A stretch of DNA of 64,000 bases from Flavobacteriales bacterium (GCA_016703105.1 JADJCS010000005.1:62001-126000), one strand, 5' to 3'. Counted from the first letter of the stretch, positions 9,186 through 19,041 are shown. The notes: generated by a model not told the origin, from the sequence alone. Program-made: numbers and translations.

Positions 9186-9872
9186 ATGAAGGTCCACGAT
9201 AACCCCTCCTACCAAGGCCCCCGACCGGATCTATTGCGCCCGTTACTGGCACCGGAGCGTGTGCTCGATGTGGGTTGCAACAACGGGGCAGTGGCCCGCG
9301 CGCTGAAACAACGCCACCCGAACGTGCGTGTGTGGGGATTGGAGATCAACGCGGAGGCGCTGGAGCAAGCGCTGCCCTGCTTGGAAAAAGGCTGGTGTGT
9401 GGACCTGGACCGCCTGGACGATCTGCAAGCCGCGCTCGGGGATCTCCGATTCGACCATGTGATCGCGGGCGATGTGCTGGAGCACACCGTGAAGTTCCAG
9501 GAGATCACGGGCATCCTATACATGCACTTGGACCCGGGCGGGAGGATCATTGTATCGGTGCCGAACTATGGGCACTGGCATACGCTCTGGGTATTCCTTA
9601 CGCGCAAATGGCCACGCAACGAACGCGGCATCTTCGACAAAACGCATCGCACCGTGATCATGTGGCGGAACCTGCCGGAATTCCTGCGCGATTGCCCCGG
9701 AGGTGAACTGCGCCTGGTGAAACGCAACTTCCGTTTCTTCGAAACGAAACGCTTTTGGAAAGTGAACATGCTGATCACCTATGCGCTGTTCCCTTTGTTG
9801 TTGATCCCCTACGTCAACGACTTCGTGACCATGGGCTACGTGTTCTCGATCCGCAAGCCCGCTTCGCCATGA
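9186..9872 (+). CDS. Class I SAM-dependent methyltransferase
   Basis: A 228-residue methyltransferase with motif I VLDVGCNNGAVARAL (residues ~27-41), motif II GLEINAEAL, and the post-I acidic stretch FDHVIAGDVLEHT. The family resembles type 11/12 methyltransferases that act on sugars or lipids, often in polysaccharide clusters. Hydrophobic residues near the C terminus (ITYALFPLLLIPY) hint at membrane contact. The stop overlaps the next gene's start as ATGA, so the two genes are translationally coupled. Confidence 0.85.
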   Translation: MKVHDNPSYQGPRPDLLRPLLAPERVLDVGCNNGAVARALKQRHPNVRVWGLEINAEALEQALPCLEKGWCVDLDRLDDLQAALGDLRFDHVIAGDVLEHTVKFQEITGILYMHLDPGGRIIVSVPNYGHWHTLWVFLTRKWPRNERGIFDKTHRTVIMWRNLPEFLRDCPGGELRLVKRNFRFFETKRFWKVNMLITYALFPLLLIPYVNDFVTMGYVFSIRKPASP

Positions 9873-10849
9873 AGGTGTCGGTGGTGATGGCCACTTACAA
9901 TGGAGCGGCCTACGTGCAGGAGCAGATCGACAGCATCCTCACGAACGAGCGCCCGCCGGATGAACTGATCGTGGTCGACGATGGGTCGACCGACGGGACG
10001 CTGGAAGTCCTCCACGCCGTCGCCGCGATGAATTCCTCATTGCGGGTGGTGGTGCTGTGCAACGAGCGGAATATCGGGGCCTCGCTGACCTTCGTGCGCG
10101 CGTTGCTGGGAAGCACCGGAGACGTCGTCCTCTTCGCGGACCAGGACGATCGCTGGCACGCGAACAAGATCGGTGTCCTACTGAAGTGCTTCACCGACCA
10201 CCCGGGGCTGTTGATGGCGTATTCGGATGGTTCGATCACCAACGCCGCATTGCAGCCGGACGGCCGCTCCATCTTCAGCACGCGCAACAAGGCCCACCTC
10301 GCTCTAGGGGCTGCTCGCGACGCCCAGGAGATCGCCGCCAATCCCGACATAAAGGGCTGCACCATGGCGTTGGACGGCGCTTTCGCGCGGCGCCTGTTCG
10401 GGGAGAGCGATCCCGCGTTCGCGCGGCACTGGGGCCACGATCATTGGGCAGCGCTTTTCGCACTTGGGCTAGGACCGGTCGATGTGGTTCAGGAGCCATT
10501 GCTTCTCCACCGGTTCCATGGAGGCAATTCATCCGGTGCCGTTCGGTTCAACCCGTTCTCCGCATCCCAACGGCGGCAATACGTGAGCAGGGCGCGCGCC
10601 CAGGAATCGGACCACTTCGTGATGCGCTACCGCCTGGCCATCGCGCAAGCCCGGCGCTTCGGCCCCCTCTTCGCACCTACCCTCTTGGAAGCCCTCGGTG
10701 TACTCTTGCGACTTTCCGAACAGCGACGGGACCTGCGGTCAATGGGACCATGGCACCGACTACGGGCCGCACTGGAGGTACTGCGCAGTGGCGCCTATCA
10801 CAAGCACTACAATGGTGCGTACACCTTTCTAAGGGACCTCCTTTTCTGA
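9869..10849 (+). CDS. Glycosyltransferase family 2
   Basis: A 326-residue GT-A glycosyltransferase. The start at 9869 overlaps the upstream stop by 4 bp, and the protein then opens with the classic VSVVMATYNGAAYVQEQIDS. The nucleotide-sugar site shows VVDDGSTDGT and FADQDDRW, the DxD-like metal site. It resembles rhamnosyl- or galactosyl-type transferases of O-antigen and capsule clusters. Its end overlaps the end of the convergent flippase gene by 21 bp. Confidence 0.9.
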   Translation: MKVSVVMATYNGAAYVQEQIDSILTNERPPDELIVVDDGSTDGTLEVLHAVAAMNSSLRVVVLCNERNIGASLTFVRALLGSTGDVVLFADQDDRWHANKIGVLLKCFTDHPGLLMAYSDGSITNAALQPDGRSIFSTRNKAHLALGAARDAQEIAANPDIKGCTMALDGAFARRLFGESDPAFARHWGHDHWAALFALGLGPVDVVQEPLLLHRFHGGNSSGAVRFNPFSASQRRQYVSRARAQESDHFVMRYRLAIAQARRFGPLFAPTLLEALGVLLRLSEQRRDLRSMGPWHRLRAALEVLRSGAYHKHYNGAYTFLRDLLF

Positions 10850-12334
10850 AACGCTCGTCGCACCAGAGCGGTTGTTCTTGACCATCGCCAGCAGGTCCGG
10901 CACAAGGCCCAGGAAATAGACCCCAGGCCAAAAGATCACGGAGATGAGCACGGCACGAAGGATCATGTCCATCCATATACCGCCCATGGCGGGAACGAGC
11001 GACATCAGGCACCCGATGGCGATCAATAGCGCCGCGACCTTTGTCGTGCCCATGCCGAACGGCCAAAGGCCGAACTTTTTTCGCAGGAAGTGTGTGCGAT
11101 AGGCGTTCACCACGGTCAACGCCATCAGTGTCGCCCACGCCGCACCGCTGATGCCGAAGTTCCGGATCAAGAAGAAATTGGCGACCACGTTCACCAACAA
11201 CATGGCCAAGCTGGACCAAGCGTCCAGGTGATAAGCCCGGGACATACTTATGATGCCCGCGCTCAAGCCGATCGCACTGGTGAGCAAGTAGGCCAGGCCG
11301 ATGACCACGGCGACCTCTGACGCGGCCGCATACTCGGCGGGCAACAAAAGGAAGAGGTCGTCCACACAAGCCCAGAGCAGGAGGAAAAGGAATCCACTGA
11401 TCACCGTTTGGACCAATGCCGAACGACGATAGAGATCGGCGATCATCCGCTTATCGTTCCGCTTCCACGCATCAGCGAGCAACGGGACCGCGACCTGGCC
11501 CAAGGCGCGCCCTGGCGCAGCGATGACCGAGCCGAAGTAGAAGCCCACCGCATAGTGCGCTACATAGCGCAGTCCATCGCTGAGCAAAGCGCCTATCATC
11601 AATTGGTCCATGTTCCCGAGCACGATGCCCGCGATGCTCGCCGAAAGGGTGAACCCGCTATAGGTGATCATGCTCCGGCGCAATCTGCTCGGCAACCAAC
11701 GTTCGGCCCAGCCTAGCTTGAAGTAGCCCGCTCGGAACAGATCGGCGGCGAGGGCGACGGTGCAGCTCAAGAACAAGCAGGTATACAGTGCCATGAACCA
11801 GGTGAACGGCATGGGTTTCCACGCCTGGAAAAGGATGAGACCGGTCTGTAGGATGCGCAAGACGAACTCCCGGATGAAGCCCGGTTGTACTGTGCGTCGC
11901 AGCGATCGGCTATAGCTCCGCAGGAGAATGAAATAGACTTCGGACAGGACCAAGGGAAGAACGAGCAGACCGTACCGGTCATACAGCGCGTTGCGATCCG
12001 AGAAGATCTCGGAGAGCAGCCCATGGAACACGCCGATCACCAGCATGGCCAAGAGCCCCACCACCGTGCCGAACAACAAGAGCATCCCCAACAACCCACG
12101 ATCGTTGCGCTGCGGATCGCGGAAATAGGGGTAGTATCGTATCACGGTGTTCTCCGCGCCCAGCTGAGCCACTTGTGCGGCGATGGTCGCGATGGAAACC
12201 ATCAATCGCGTGAGGCCGAACTCATCGGCCGCGAGCACCTTGGGATACAGCAGGACCACATTGACGAAGCCCAAGCCAATGCCCACGTATGAGAGCAGCG
12301 TGTTGAGCGCGGCCTGCCTGGCGATGATCCCCAT
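10829..12334 (-). CDS. Polysaccharide flippase (Wzx/MATE-like)
   Basis: A 501-residue protein with about 12-14 hydrophobic helices and the Polysacc_synt opening IIARQAALNTLLSYVGIGLG. It fits the Wzx-type lipid-linked oligosaccharide flippases that move undecaprenyl-linked glycans across the inner membrane. It sits among glycosyltransferases and methyltransferases, which supports that role. A TACTTTTC segment at 12341-12348 on the minus strand could be its promoter box. The 3-prime end overlaps the convergent GT2 gene. Confidence 0.88.
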   Translation of the reverse strand: MGIIARQAALNTLLSYVGIGLGFVNVVLLYPKVLAADEFGLTRLMVSIATIAAQVAQLGAENTVIRYYPYFRDPQRNDRGLLGMLLLFGTVVGLLAMLVIGVFHGLLSEIFSDRNALYDRYGLLVLPLVLSEVYFILLRSYSRSLRRTVQPGFIREFVLRILQTGLILFQAWKPMPFTWFMALYTCLFLSCTVALAADLFRAGYFKLGWAERWLPSRLRRSMITYSGFTLSASIAGIVLGNMDQLMIGALLSDGLRYVAHYAVGFYFGSVIAAPGRALGQVAVPLLADAWKRNDKRMIADLYRRSALVQTVISGFLFLLLWACVDDLFLLLPAEYAAASEVAVVIGLAYLLTSAIGLSAGIISMSRAYHLDAWSSLAMLLVNVVANFFLIRNFGISGAAWATLMALTVVNAYRTHFLRKKFGLWPFGMGTTKVAALLIAIGCLMSLVPAMGGIWMDMILRAVLISVIFWPGVYFLGLVPDLLAMVKNNRSGATSVSEKEVP

Positions 12335-12412
12335 CAGCGGGAAAAGTACGGACGTGCCGGTAAGGGCTAAGGATCGACGGGCCGTGGAATGGACCGTGCC
12401 ATACGAACCGGC

Positions 12413-13180
12413 CTATCTCCAGATCACGCTGGGCATACCCAACGCCCGGAGCACTTTGTTCGTGGTGCGCAGCCCACCGAGTTTGAATTTCCCCCAAAGC
12501 CCGCGGGACTTGATAGGCGGGTCAGGAAAACTCGGTGTTCCGGTCTTGCGGTGTTCAGGGGCCGATCGAGGCTGCTTCTCGATCACCGCGATGCTGTCAT
12601 AGAAGTGGATCGAAGCAGCACTGCGCGTGAATCCGTCCACCTGCAGGCTCCGCTCTTCCGAATGCCACGCGTTGAGCTTGTCGATGAGACGCTTGCTGTA
12701 CTCAATGAAGGTCCCTGGCCGCCGATCCCCACCACCGTACTGTAGCCAGTAGGAAGTATGCAGGTCCTCGCACAGATAGACCCCGTCCGGCTTCACCGCG
12801 TCATACAGCTCCTCGAAACTCACGATCCGCTGCCGCATGGTATGGCCGCCGTCGTCGATCAGTATGTCGATCGGAGGTAGCTCGCTCTTCACCTTCCGGA
12901 GGAACGCCCGATCAGATTGCGAACCGGTGAAGATCTTGATGCGATCCTCTTCGAGTTCCTTGCACCGGGGGTTGATATCGATGCCATAGATCCTCGCTTT
13001 GTCGCCGAAGTAGTTCTTCCACATCTGCAAACTCCCGCCCTGGAACACACCGATCTCCAAGATCACGACCTCCTTTCCACGATACCGGGCGAAGTGGCGG
13101 TCATACACATCGAAGAAGTGCATCCACTTGTGGATCAACCTCCCCTGGTTGGAATGGAAGTATCGTTCAAGGTCGCTCAT
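12413..13180 (-). CDS. Class I SAM-dependent methyltransferase (macrocin O-methyltransferase-like)
   Basis: About 255 residues from the ATG at 13180; the frame stays open upstream, but this start gives MSDLERYFHSNQGRLIHKW and lies just behind a promoter-like box. The methyltransferase core is VVILEIGVFQGGSLQMWKNY, then GIDINPRC and IDILIDDGGH. This variant resembles cephalosporin hydroxylase/TylF-like methyltransferases that modify sugars in natural products and surface glycans. It lies between the flippase and GT4 genes. Confidence 0.8.
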   Translation of the reverse strand: MSDLERYFHSNQGRLIHKWMHFFDVYDRHFARYRGKEVVILEIGVFQGGSLQMWKNYFGDKARIYGIDINPRCKELEEDRIKIFTGSQSDRAFLRKVKSELPPIDILIDDGGHTMRQRIVSFEELYDAVKPDGVYLCEDLHTSYWLQYGGGDRRPGTFIEYSKRLIDKLNAWHSEERSLQVDGFTRSAASIHFYDSIAVIEKQPRSAPEHRKTGTPSFPDPPIKSRGLWGKFKLGGLRTTNKVLRALGMPSVIWR

Positions 13181-13198
13181 GATCCGTTCGATGGTCGG

Positions 13199-13206
13199 CG
13201 AAAGTA
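13199..13206 (-). promoter_or_regulatory. Bacteroidota-type -7 box variant (TACTTTCG)
   Basis: Minus-strand TACTTTCG matches TAnnTTyG and ends 18 bp before the methyltransferase start at 13180. It lies in the gap between the methyltransferase and GT4 genes. Confidence 0.45.
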
Positions 13207-13230
13207 GCGGTCCGCACAAGCATGTACCGT

Positions 13231-14508
13231 TCACGCCTCGGCCACCGTGCCGAGGAGCTCCGCGACCTGCATGGTCAAGCCACGCCGCGAATAGATGTCC
13301 ACAGTGTTCGCCGGGGACGCATTGAACACCTGCTTGATCCGGCTCTGCCCACTGATGGTTCCCGCCCTATCGATCACCAGGTGTGAGGCATCTGCCAGCA
13401 CCCTGGCCACATCCCCCTTCACCGGCCCGATCGCCAGTATGGGCCGACCCACCGATAGGTACTCGAACACTTTGCCAGGCAGGATGCCCATGAGGTTGGG
13501 CGTGTCGTTCACCAAAAGCAATAGAACTCGCGCACGTTGCATGTGGCGCATGGCTTCGTCATGGTCCACACGGCCGATGCGTTCCAGATGGTCCCCGAGT
13601 CCGGCGTCGGCCACGCTCTGCGCAACAGTGTGGTCCACCGGGCCCACGAAGCGCAGCTTGAACTTCGCAGCGAACGCTGGATCACCATCACAGAGCGCGC
13701 GCAGGGCCCGCCATAGTTCGGGTGCGTTGCGCGATGGGGAGAGCGAGCCGATGTGGACCAGGCTGTAAGCATCGTCCACCGGTTCGGCAGGTTTTGGCAC
13801 ATCGTGCGGATCGAAGCCGTTGGTGATCACCTCCACCGGTCGGCCACCGAGCCGTTGCAGGTCTTCGGCCCAATGCCAGCTGACCGTAACTACGCGATCG
13901 GCCGAACGCAGCACCGAACGTTCCAGCCGCTTGTGGCGCGCATCGGCCCAGCGGGTCAAGCTGAGTTGCTCGTAGAAATCGATGTCCGTCCAAGGGTCGC
14001 GGAAGTCGGCGATCCACTTCACGCCCAGCGCACGTTTCAAGCCGAGGCCGATCAAATGCATGCTGTGCGGTGGTCCGGTGGTGATGATCACGTCCACGGG
14101 ATGTTCGCGCAAGTAATTCTTCAGGAACGCGATGGAGGGCCGCACCCACCAGACGCGTGCATCGGGGATGAAGAAGTTGCTCCGCACCCAGAGCGCCAGA
14201 TCCTCCTTCCAACCACCTTGCTTCTTCTCGTTGAGGAACCCCACCTGCACCTTCTCGTTCCGGCCGCGCCCCGTGAAGCGTTTGTAGAGGTTGAAGGGTT
14301 CGGTGATGGGGTGCTTGATCACTTCGATGTCGGCGCGCACATCGCGCAGCAAGCCCGGATCGTCCGCCACGGATTCGGGGTTCTCCGGAGTGTAGATCAC
14401 CGGCTGCCACCCGTGCTCAGGGAGGTACTTGCTGAACTTCAGCCAGCGGTAAACGCCAGCGCCACCGTTCGGTGGCCAGTAGTAGGTGATGATCAGTACC
14501 CGCTTCAT
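13231..14508 (-). CDS. Glycosyltransferase (GT4-like)
   Basis: About 425 residues from the ATG at 14508, which overlaps the YfhO stop as ATGA. It opens with MKRVLIITYYWPPNGGAGVY, a common start of GT4 WcaI-like transferases, and has the C-terminal donor-binding region GKVFEYLSVGRPILAIGP. A Rossmann segment VDVIITTGPPHSMHLIGLGL lies in the N-terminal half. It probably adds a sugar in the same surface glycan pathway and is translationally coupled to the membrane protein gene upstream. Confidence 0.87.
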   Translation of the reverse strand: MKRVLIITYYWPPNGGAGVYRWLKFSKYLPEHGWQPVIYTPENPESVADDPGLLRDVRADIEVIKHPITEPFNLYKRFTGRGRNEKVQVGFLNEKKQGGWKEDLALWVRSNFFIPDARVWWVRPSIAFLKNYLREHPVDVIITTGPPHSMHLIGLGLKRALGVKWIADFRDPWTDIDFYEQLSLTRWADARHKRLERSVLRSADRVVTVSWHWAEDLQRLGGRPVEVITNGFDPHDVPKPAEPVDDAYSLVHIGSLSPSRNAPELWRALRALCDGDPAFAAKFKLRFVGPVDHTVAQSVADAGLGDHLERIGRVDHDEAMRHMQRARVLLLLVNDTPNLMGILPGKVFEYLSVGRPILAIGPVKGDVARVLADASHLVIDRAGTISGQSRIKQVFNASPANTVDIYSRRGLTMQVAELLGTVAEA

Positions 14509-17294
14509 GCGGACCGCGCGCGGCGCCATTCGCCGAAGAGCGCTCCTAACACGAGCAGCAACAGTAGCGCCGAACTGGCCAGGGTGACCTTTCCGCCGGT
14601 GCTGGTGGACTTGCTCTCGAGTTGGAACACGACGGTGTGTTCACCCGGTGGCAGGTCCATCGCGCGCAACACATAATCCGCACGCACGTGCTCCGCAGGT
14701 GCTCCATCGATGCTCGCATGCCAGTCGGGGCCGTACCAGATCTCGCTGAAGACCACCACCCCACCGCTCGTGGAACGCGTGGTATAGGTGAGGCGGTCCG
14801 TGCGGTATTCGGTGAGCGTTACCTGCGCGAGCGTATCGGTATTGCCATCGCCTTTCAGTGTGCTGTGAAAGCGCTCATCCACCACCGCAGAAATGCGGGG
14901 ATCGATGCCACCGACCGCCTGGATCTCCGCATCGGCGTCCTTGGCCCATTGCACATCCCGCACGAACCACGCCGGGCCGAGTGCGTTCGGGTTTCGGATG
15001 GGAGCTTGGTCCGGAGATCCGATCAGGTAACGCGCGTTCAACATGTTGAGCACGGGCTGCCTTGCCAGCACGGCGGCGAGGCTGGCTGGATCGGTGCCCG
15101 CCTGCAACAGGGAGAGCACTTCGGAATATTCCGGGGCGATGTGGAATTCTATGAGCTCCTGGTACCGCTTCAGTTTGGCGCCATGGTAGCCGCCGAGGCT
15201 CTTGTGGAAATAGCTGACCCGGCTATCGTTGAACGGATTGTTCAGCGAAAGCACGCGGTAATGCGAATGGCGCCGCACGCTGCCGAAGCGCATCACCACC
15301 TCCTCGAGCTCCGTCACCTTCCTGGCCGAGCCTTTCTCCCGGGCGCGCAATGCCTTTCGCGCGTCCGATCGCTTCGCGTATTCCGCGCGGGAGGCTTCGG
15401 TCTCCTCTTGCTGCAGGATCGCCATGTCGGCCTTGGTAGGTGCGAAAGGGTACGCCGCAGCGGAAGGGTCCTCCCATTGCAGGTAGCGGCCCCGGTCTTT
15501 GTCGTTGTTCACCATGCGCTTGTCCACGGTCCACAGATCGATGAGGATCAAAGCGCCCACGCCTCCCAGGAAGGCGGCCAAGGGCATCTTGCGACGCCCA
15601 TAGAAAAAGACCAAGGCACCCCCGGCCACCACGAACGCGAAGCTCCGCCAGGCATCCGCGCTGAAGATGCCGGCGCGAACCTCTTTCAACGCCTCCACCA
15701 CAGCCACCAGCTGGGCTTCCGACTTGGGATTGGCCTCCAGTTGTTCGTTGAAACTGCTGCGTTCCATATCACTTAGGAGGTCGAAGAAGAAAGCGGGCGC
15801 GCTGGCCATCGCCACCAAAGCCAATGCGAGCACACCACAGGTGATCAGCGCTCTGCGCTCCAGGGCTTTTTCCCAGGCGCCATCGCGCAGCAACCGTTGC
15901 AGGAACAGGACACCCAGCACCGGCACCGCCAATTCGACGATCACGAGGATGATGGTGACCGCCCGGAATTTGTTGTAACCCGGCACATGGTCCAGGAAGA
16001 AGTCAGTGAGCGGCATGTAGTTGTGGCCCCAGGAAAGCAACAGAGTGAGCACCAGCCCGCTGAACAGGGCATAGGGCAATGGATCACGCCAGCAGTACAA
16101 GCCGGCCAGCAGGTAGGCGATGACCAGCGCTCCGGCGAGCAAGGGAGCGTCCACAGCAAGCAATGCGCCGATGAGCACCAATGCCCCAAGCGCCCACCAG
16201 CGTGCGCGCGCTTCGGCGGTCATGATCAATAAGAGCATCAACAGGAGCGCCAAGGCCCCGACATAGACCGGGCCGGAAGTGAAGCTCTGATCGCCCCAAT
16301 AGCGGTTCATTCGGCCGAGGTTCTCCCTGAATCGGGGATCGACTTTGGCGAGGGCATCGGGATCATTGCCGATAGCCCCGGTGGGTCCGCCCTTCGCATC
16401 TGGTATCAGGAGTGTGAAGGACTCCTGCTTGCCATAGCTCCATTGGGTCACGTAATCGCGATCGAGCCCCCCGGTCCGGATGTCGGAAGCCGGGCTCCCA
16501 TCGGGCTTGATCGTCAGTTCGCTCGCTCCTCGTGTGGTGTACTTGCCATATTCCCAGGTGCTCCAGAGCAAGCCTGTATTGCACAACAAGGCGAGCACGA
16601 CCGCCATGGCGGCCAGGCCGGAACGCGTGAGAAAGTCGGGCAACGTTCGCTCTTGGACCGAACGCACAGCCTCGGCCAGGACGAACAGCACGATCACCAT
16701 TCCGAGGTAATAGGTGACCTGCACGTGGTTCATCATGATCTGTAGCCCCATGAACAAGGCCAGCAGCGCCGCACCCAACCACTTGCGCCCTCGATACACC
16801 AGGTACACCCCGGCCAACACCATAGGCATGTAACCAATGGCGTTCGCCTTGCTATTGTGGCCCGCCTCCAAAACCGCGAAGAAGTACGAGGAGAAGGCAT
16901 AGGCCAGCGCACCGACCAGCGAGAGCCATGGCCCCACCCCCAGGCAAGAGAGCAGGATGAACATGCCCGCGAGGTACAGGAAAAGGAAACTGGCCGGACG
17001 GGGCAGGAACCCATGGAACAGGTCGTCCACAACGTGCAGCAGGTTGTCTTCGGTATCGCCGATGATCTGGTAGGACGGCATACCTCCGAACATGCTGCCG
17101 GTCCAGCGCGGGTATACACCGAATTCCTCCTGATGCTCCATCATCTCCTGGGCCATGCCCTGCCAGTTGCGCTTGTCGCCCTGCACCATTTGCTTGCCTT
17201 CCAGCACCGGACTGAAATAGGCCAGACTGAGCGTATAGAACAAGGCAACGATGGCCAGGTAAGGCCAGGCGCGTTTCAGGTCGAAAGGCTTCAT
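14505..17294 (-). CDS. YfhO family membrane protein
   Basis: A 929-residue polytopic protein from the ATG at 17294 (MKPFDLKRAWPYL), chosen because the residues before it in the open frame are low-complexity and non-hydrophobic. The N-terminal helix is followed by a long periplasmic loop (QGDKRNWQGMAQEMMEH) and around a dozen helices, then a large C-terminal soluble part. YfhO proteins are GT-C-like and are linked to glycosylation of cell-envelope polymers in Firmicutes; the role in Bacteroidota is not established. DUF4834 lies 10 bp upstream and GT4 overlaps downstream, making one operon. Confidence 0.87.
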   Translation of the reverse strand: MKPFDLKRAWPYLAIVALFYTLSLAYFSPVLEGKQMVQGDKRNWQGMAQEMMEHQEEFGVYPRWTGSMFGGMPSYQIIGDTEDNLLHVVDDLFHGFLPRPASFLFLYLAGMFILLSCLGVGPWLSLVGALAYAFSSYFFAVLEAGHNSKANAIGYMPMVLAGVYLVYRGRKWLGAALLALFMGLQIMMNHVQVTYYLGMVIVLFVLAEAVRSVQERTLPDFLTRSGLAAMAVVLALLCNTGLLWSTWEYGKYTTRGASELTIKPDGSPASDIRTGGLDRDYVTQWSYGKQESFTLLIPDAKGGPTGAIGNDPDALAKVDPRFRENLGRMNRYWGDQSFTSGPVYVGALALLLMLLLIMTAEARARWWALGALVLIGALLAVDAPLLAGALVIAYLLAGLYCWRDPLPYALFSGLVLTLLLSWGHNYMPLTDFFLDHVPGYNKFRAVTIILVIVELAVPVLGVLFLQRLLRDGAWEKALERRALITCGVLALALVAMASAPAFFFDLLSDMERSSFNEQLEANPKSEAQLVAVVEALKEVRAGIFSADAWRSFAFVVAGGALVFFYGRRKMPLAAFLGGVGALILIDLWTVDKRMVNNDKDRGRYLQWEDPSAAAYPFAPTKADMAILQQEETEASRAEYAKRSDARKALRAREKGSARKVTELEEVVMRFGSVRRHSHYRVLSLNNPFNDSRVSYFHKSLGGYHGAKLKRYQELIEFHIAPEYSEVLSLLQAGTDPASLAAVLARQPVLNMLNARYLIGSPDQAPIRNPNALGPAWFVRDVQWAKDADAEIQAVGGIDPRISAVVDERFHSTLKGDGNTDTLAQVTLTEYRTDRLTYTTRSTSGGVVVFSEIWYGPDWHASIDGAPAEHVRADYVLRAMDLPPGEHTVVFQLESKSTSTGGKVTLASSALLLLLVLGALFGEWRRARSA

Positions 17295-17304
17295 GCGGTA
17301 TGGT

Positions 17305-17538
17305 TCAGCGGATCTCTTCGTGGTCGACGTCGATGACGTTGCCCCCGCTTTGGGAGCGCGTGTTCCCTTCCGGGCGTTCGATGCGCACCTCGCCCGGTGA
17401 GCGCCCGTCACGCTCGGCCCGATGCGCACCAGGTCTTTGGCGTTCCCTTTGGAGGCGCATCACCATCCGCAGCACCAGCCAGATGATCAACAGGACCAGG
17501 ATGGTACGCAGCGTGCCGTTCGCCGAGAGCAGGAGCAT
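17305..17538 (-). CDS. DUF4834 family small membrane protein
   Basis: A 77-residue protein: one N-terminal transmembrane helix (TLRTILVLLIIWLVLRMVM), a charged linker, and a conserved acidic tail (GEVRIERP ... VIDVDHEEI). This is the DUF4834 layout. Function unknown. The start at 17538 was chosen because a promoter box lies only 6 bp upstream and the helix then begins near the N terminus. It heads the operon with YfhO and GT4. Confidence 0.75.
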   Translation of the reverse strand: MLLLSANGTLRTILVLLIIWLVLRMVMRLQRERQRPGAHRAERDGRSPGEVRIERPEGNTRSQSGGNVIDVDHEEIR

Positions 17539-17544
17539 GGCCCG

Positions 17545-17552
17545 CGAAAGTA
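17545..17552 (-). promoter_or_regulatory. Bacteroidota-type -7 box variant (TACTTTCG)
   Basis: Minus-strand TACTTTCG ends 6 bp before the DUF4834 start, so its transcript would be practically leaderless. On the other strand, GACTTTCG at 17601-17608 is similarly placed 8 bp before the MBOAT start, making this a compact divergent promoter region. Confidence 0.5.
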
Positions 17553-17616
17553 GCCCTCCGACACGATCGGGTCCGGGATGGTGGTCCATCCATCTTTCGC
17601 GACTTTCGCAGGCCGT

Positions 17617-19038
17617 ATGCTCTTCAATTCCCTGGTCTTCGCGGTCTTCCTGCCGCTGGTGTTCGCTCTTTACTGGGCGCTACGGCAGCGTCTCCGCGCC
17701 CAGAACATCGTCTTGATCGCCGCGGGCTTCCTGTTCTATGGCTGGTGGGACCCTCGCTTCCTGCTATTGCTCATCGCCACCAGCCTCACGGACTACATCG
17801 TGGCCCTGGCGCTCGGACGTACGCCCGATCCGAAGAAGCGCCGCTGGTTGCTGGCCATCAGCCTGATCGGCAATCTGGGTACGCTCGGCACCTTCAAATA
17901 CTTCGATTTCTTCTCGCACCAATTCGCTGACCTGATGGCCCGGTTCGGCTTCAGCGCGAACCCTGTGTTGCTGGACGTGATCCTGCCGGTGGGCATCAGC
18001 TTCTACACCTTCCAGGCCCTGAGCTATACGATCGATGTGTACCGCAAACGCATCGAACCGGTGCATGACATCGCGGCCTTCATGGCCTTCATCAGTTTCT
18101 TCCCCCAACTGTGCGCCGGGCCCATCGAACGCGCGAGCAATATGCTCCCCCAGTTCCAGCGCAAGCGCGTGTTCGATCCCCTGCTAGCCGCCGATGGCAT
18201 GCGCCAGATGCTGTGGGGGTTCTTCAAGAAAGCGGTGATCGCCGATGGCTGCGCACCGCTCGTTAACGGCACGTTCGCTCATGTGGGCTGGCACGACGGA
18301 TGCGCTCGCTGGCCTGGGCCGCCGTGCTGTTCGCATTCCAGATCTACTGCGATTTCAGCGGCTACACGGATATCGCTTTGGGCACTCGCGCGCTTGTTCG
18401 GCTTCGAACTCATGCGCAACTTCGCATACCCCTACTTCAGCCGCGACATCGCCGAGTTCTGGCGCCGATGGCATATCAGCTTGAGCACCTGGTTCCGCGA
18501 TTATGTGTACGTGCCCCTCGGCGGCAGCCGCGGCACACGGGCCATGCAGGTGCGCAACGTGTTCGTGATCTTCCTGCTCAGCGGTTTCTGGCATGGGGCC
18601 AACTGGACCTTCCTCGCGTGGGGCGCGATCAACGCTTTGCTTTTCCTACCCTTGTTGCTGCACGGAAAGAACAGGAAGCACGGGCCGATCGGCGCCCTGG
18701 CCACGTGGCGCGATCTGCCCGCCATCCTGCTCACCTTCGCCTGCACCACCGTGGCTTGGATCTTCTTCCGCGCTGAGAGCATCGGCGAGGCCATGGGCTA
18801 TCTGCGCGGCATGCTATCCCCTACCCTGTTCCGGATCCCGAAGGACCTAGACCCATGGCTCATGGCGATGATCGCGATCCTCATCGCGGTGGAATGGCTC
18901 CAGCGCGCACGACCGCACGGGCTGGAGGTGGCCCACTTGCGCCCATGGATGCGACGGGCGTGCTACACGGCGGTGTTCCTGCTGATCTTCTTCTTCGGCC
19001 ATTTCGGCAAGGCCGAGTTCATCTACTTCCAGTTCTGA
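17617..19038 (+). CDS. MBOAT family O-acyltransferase, with a paired frameshift
   Basis: About 473 residues, AlgI-like membrane-bound O-acyltransferase, which moves acyl groups across the inner membrane onto a glycan. Family marks: FYGWWDPRFLLLL, IGNLGTLGTFKYFDFF, FWRRWHISLSTWFRDY, and GFWHGANWTF with the catalytic His. Between about 18300 and 18386 the reading frame is wrong; the missing residues (LAWAAVLFAFQIYCDFSGYT) are found in the neighbouring frame. One base is missing near 18300 and one extra C lies near 18386, most likely sequencing errors. An SGNH-like partner gene follows after 3 bp. Confidence 0.88.
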   Translation: MLFNSLVFAVFLPLVFALYWALRQRLRAQNIVLIAAGFLFYGWWDPRFLLLLIATSLTDYIVALALGRTPDPKKRRWLLAISLIGNLGTLGTFKYFDFFSHQFADLMARFGFSANPVLLDVILPVGISFYTFQALSYTIDVYRKRIEPVHDIAAFMAFISFFPQLCAGPIERASNMLPQFQRKRVFDPLLAADGMRQMLWGFFKKAVIADGCAPLVNGTFAHVGWHDGCARWPGPPCCSHSRSTAISAATRISLWALARLFGFELMRNFAYPYFSRDIAEFWRRWHISLSTWFRDYVYVPLGGSRGTRAMQVRNVFVIFLLSGFWHGANWTFLAWGAINALLFLPLLLHGKNRKHGPIGALATWRDLPAILLTFACTTVAWIFFRAESIGEAMGYLRGMLSPTLFRIPKDLDPWLMAMIAILIAVEWLQRARPHGLEVAHLRPWMRRACYTAVFLLIFFFGHFGKAEFIYFQF

Positions 19039-19041
19039 GCG

